Shown here one piece after another: positions 4,847 through 7,030 of a stretch of DNA of 7,030 bases. Source of the stretch: Flavobacteriaceae bacterium UBA2540. GTDB taxonomy: Bacteria > Bacteroidota > Bacteroidia > Flavobacteriales > Flavobacteriaceae. The notes under the pieces are model-generated. The model saw only the letters and a list, made by a program, of their open reading frames with translations, was not told the DNA's origin and did no database searches. A program made the position numbers and the translations under genes. The stretch is taken from the NCBI GenBank assembly GCA_002340765.1, contig DDMS01000065.1, positions 1 through 7,030 of the forward strand, written 5' to 3'. The first letter of the stretch is position 1. Every line of letters begins with the position of its first letter.

Positions 4847-7030
4847 ATGAATAAAAAAACCGACAAAGAATTCAAACTTTCGTCTTGGGCAATCGCAAAT
4901 AATACAACAATGTATGTTGCCATTTCCCTGATTTTGGTTTTAGGAATTTCCGCTTATTTTAATATGCCTAGAGAAGATTTTCCCGAAATCAAAGAAACCA
5001 AAATTTATGTCAGCACTTTATATCCAGGAAATACTGCTGAGGATATTGAAAAATTAATTACAGATCCACTTGAAGACCAATTGAAAGGTCTGAGTGGCGT
5101 TATTGAAATTACCTCAACTTCACAAGAAGATTATTCCATGATTATTGTTGAATTTGACGATGAAATGAATGTTGAAGTTGCAAAACAACGTGTAAAAGAC
5201 AAAATTGACGCAGAAAAAGCATCTGAAGATTGGCCCACTTTTAATGGCGCAAAAGTAGATCCAAATGCATTTGATTTGAGCAAGTCTGAAGAAATTCCGT
5301 TTTTAAACATCAATATATCAGGAGATTACCCATTAGAAAAACTGAAAGAATTTGCAGAATATTTGCAAGACGATATTGAAGATTTAACAGAAGTTAAACA
5401 AGCAGATGTTAGAGGTGTTCAGGATAAAGAAGTTGAAGTTGCTGTTGATATATATAAAATGATGGCAACTCAAGTAAGTTTTAATGACATTATCACTGCC
5501 ATCAATAACGGAAATGTAACTTCGTCTGCAGGAAATTTAATTGCATCTGGTCAAAGAAGAACTATCCGAATTTTGGGTGAAATTGAAAACCCTAAAGATT
5601 TAGAAAACTTTGTTGTAAAAACTGAAAAAGGAAATTCTATTTATCTAAGAGACATTGCAACAGTTCGTTTCAAAGAAAAAGACAAAACAACATTTGCCAG
5701 AAAAGATGGCAAACCTGTAGTAATGTTAGATGTTAAAAAACGCGCTGGAAAAAATATGATTGGCGCCGCTGAGCAAATAAAACTGATTGTTGCAAACGCA
5801 AAAGAAAATTATTTCCCTAAAAATTTAGAGGTTAGTATTACCAATGATTTGTCTGATAAAACTATTGGACAAGTGGATGATTTGGTAAACAATATCATTT
5901 TCGGAATTATTTTGGTTGTGGCAGTTTTGATGTTCTTTTTAGGATTCAAAAACGCGCTTTTTGTTGGTTTTGCAATTCCAATGTCGATGTTTATGTCGTT
6001 GATGATTTTAGGAGCAATGGGATATACACTGAACACCATGATTCTTTTTGGATTGATTATGGGACTAGGAATGCTCGTTGATAATGGAATTGTTGTCGTC
6101 GAAAACGTATATCGTTTGATGGATGAAGAAGGGTTGTCAAGAGTGGAAGCTGCCAAAAAAGGAATTGGAGAAATCGCTTATCCAATTATTATTTCGACAG
6201 TAACAACAGTTGCCGCTTTTGTCCCATTAGGTTTATGGCCTGGATTGTTTGGTCAATTTATGATTTATTTTCCAATTACACTTTCTGTAGTTTTAGGCTC
6301 GTCGTTAGTAGTTGCTATTTTCTTCAATTCGGTGTTGGTTTCACAATTAATGACCACTGAAGATAAAAATATGCCACTAAAAAGAATCATCTCAATTACG
6401 ACCATTGTTGGTGGATTTGGATTGATTATTTTGATTTTTGGAGGGGCTTATAGGGGTTTAGGTTCTGTGATGGTTTTCACGGCAATTATGCTGTGGGTAT
6501 ATCGTTTAGTTTTAAGAAAATGGGCAAATTATTTCCAAGAAAACACATTAGTTTGGCTTGAAAACGCCTACGAAACAACATTGAAAAAATCTTTGAAAAG
6601 ATGGTTTCCTGTTGCAATAACAATAGGAACATTTATATTATTATTAATTGCTTTTGGAGGTTTTGGAGCTTCAGTTGCATCCCAAAGGACAAAAATCGAA
6701 TTCTTTCCTGACAACAAGCCAAATCAAGTTGTGGTGTATATAGAATATCCACAAGGAACAGATATTGATGAAACCAATAAAATTACCAAAGAAATTGAAC
6801 AAAAAGTGTACAGTGTCTTAAATCAAGATTTGTACATGGATGAAGGTGTTAATTTTATGGTAGAAAGTTCGGTTTCGCAAGTGGGTGAAGGTGCAGGAAA
6901 TCCACAAACAGATGAAGGTTCTGCTGCTGAAATGCCTCACAAAGGAAAAATTACAGCTTCTATGCGTCAGTACAAATATAGAAGAGGTTTGGATAGTGAG
7001 GAATTGCGTCAAAAAGTGCAAAAAGCATTG
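4847..7030 (+). CDS. RND efflux pump inner-membrane permease, N-terminal 728 codons
   Basis: An open frame of 728 codons without a stop, cut by the right edge; full family members exceed 1000 residues. It encodes the proton-driven pump subunit of the AcrB-like RND superfamily. TM1 is at about 20-40, followed by the family signature NMPREDFPEI (39-48) and a large periplasmic porter domain (about 45-345). TM2-TM6 lie between about 349 and 505, including TM4 with GLGMLVDNGIVVVENV. Residue Asp412 occupies the first relay position, but Asn413 replaces the second Asp found in AcrB. Residues 514-534 and 538-556 form two additional hydrophobic stretches before TM7 (about 587-609). The second porter domain begins with TKIEFFPDNKPNQVVVYIEYP and is incomplete. 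ATG 4847 is chosen because it precedes TM1 with a normal short cytoplasmic tail. It is the fifth gene of the operon, and its partners are the TolC-type and adaptor proteins upstream. Substrate cannot be told from the sequence. Confidence 0.94.
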   Translation, partial: MNKKTDKEFKLSSWAIANNTTMYVAISLILVLGISAYFNMPREDFPEIKETKIYVSTLYPGNTAEDIEKLITDPLEDQLKGLSGVIEITSTSQEDYSMIIVEFDDEMNVEVAKQRVKDKIDAEKASEDWPTFNGAKVDPNAFDLSKSEEIPFLNINISGDYPLEKLKEFAEYLQDDIEDLTEVKQADVRGVQDKEVEVAVDIYKMMATQVSFNDIITAINNGNVTSSAGNLIASGQRRTIRILGEIENPKDLENFVVKTEKGNSIYLRDIATVRFKEKDKTTFARKDGKPVVMLDVKKRAGKNMIGAAEQIKLIVANAKENYFPKNLEVSITNDLSDKTIGQVDDLVNNIIFGIILVVAVLMFFLGFKNALFVGFAIPMSMFMSLMILGAMGYTLNTMILFGLIMGLGMLVDNGIVVVENVYRLMDEEGLSRVEAAKKGIGEIAYPIIISTVTTVAAFVPLGLWPGLFGQFMIYFPITLSVVLGSSLVVAIFFNSVLVSQLMTTEDKNMPLKRIISITTIVGGFGLIILIFGGAYRGLGSVMVFTAIMLWVYRLVLRKWANYFQENTLVWLENAYETTLKKSLKRWFPVAITIGTFILLLIAFGGFGASVASQRTKIEFFPDNKPNQVVVYIEYPQGTDIDETNKITKEIEQKVYSVLNQDLYMDEGVNFMVESSVSQVGEGAGNPQTDEGSAAEMPHKGKITASMRQYKYRRGLDSEELRQKVQKAL

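Noticed and set aside
5809..6156. 115-codon minus-strand open frame inside the pump gene
   Set aside because: It is the complement of TM2-TM4 of the RND pump; the Ser/Thr/Ile/Pro-rich translation is a typical shadow of a hydrophobic AT-rich gene.
6818..7021. 67-codon minus-strand open frame near the right edge
   Set aside because: Antisense to the second porter domain of the pump, with no recognisable protein features.
4847..7030. Pump gene as a truncated pseudogene
   Set aside because: The frame is open for all 728 visible codons with intact motifs and simply runs off the window edge.

Overview
The window looks like chromosomal DNA of a Bacteroidota member, most likely of the Flavobacteriia. 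This rests on the low G+C content (about one third by eye), the near absence of Shine-Dalgarno sites, two good matches to the Bacteroidota promoter (TTTG, 19-21 nt, then TAnnTTTG), and the family signatures of the encoded proteins. I cannot assign a genus from the sequence alone.

Layout. Positions 1-22 (minus) are the 5' end of a tRNA that runs off the left edge, with its own promoter just upstream (36-68, minus). Positions 85-1056 (minus, possibly to 1089) encode a short-chain polyprenyl diphosphate synthase, probably making GGPP. A roughly 130-bp divergent control region follows. It holds a plus-strand promoter (1143-1173) whose -33 box lies inside a 30-bp inverted repeat, a likely repressor operator. 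From 1184 a plus-strand operon runs to the right edge: a TetR/AcrR-type regulator, a TolC-type outer-membrane factor, a lipoprotein membrane-fusion adaptor, a small four-helix-bundle (S23/23S rRNA intervening-sequence family) protein, and the first 728 codons of an RND inner-membrane pump, which continues past position 7030.

How the genes work together. The TolC, adaptor and RND proteins form a tripartite efflux system spanning both membranes. The TetR gene at the head of the operon is most simply an autorepressor that also controls the pump, binding the inverted repeat and released by a ligand. The polyprenyl synthase gene faces away from the same control region and may share it.

Unexpected elements. 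The main one is the four-helix-bundle gene between the adaptor and the pump. It is flanked by short GTCTnnAGAC palindromic repeats, one of which contains the adaptor's stop codon. This looks like a small inserted cassette carried in an otherwise standard efflux operon. The pump has a single acidic residue (VDN instead of VDD) at the TM4 proton-relay position and an extra pair of hydrophobic segments between TM6 and TM7. I found no CRISPR array, insertion sequence, phage gene or evidently new defence system.
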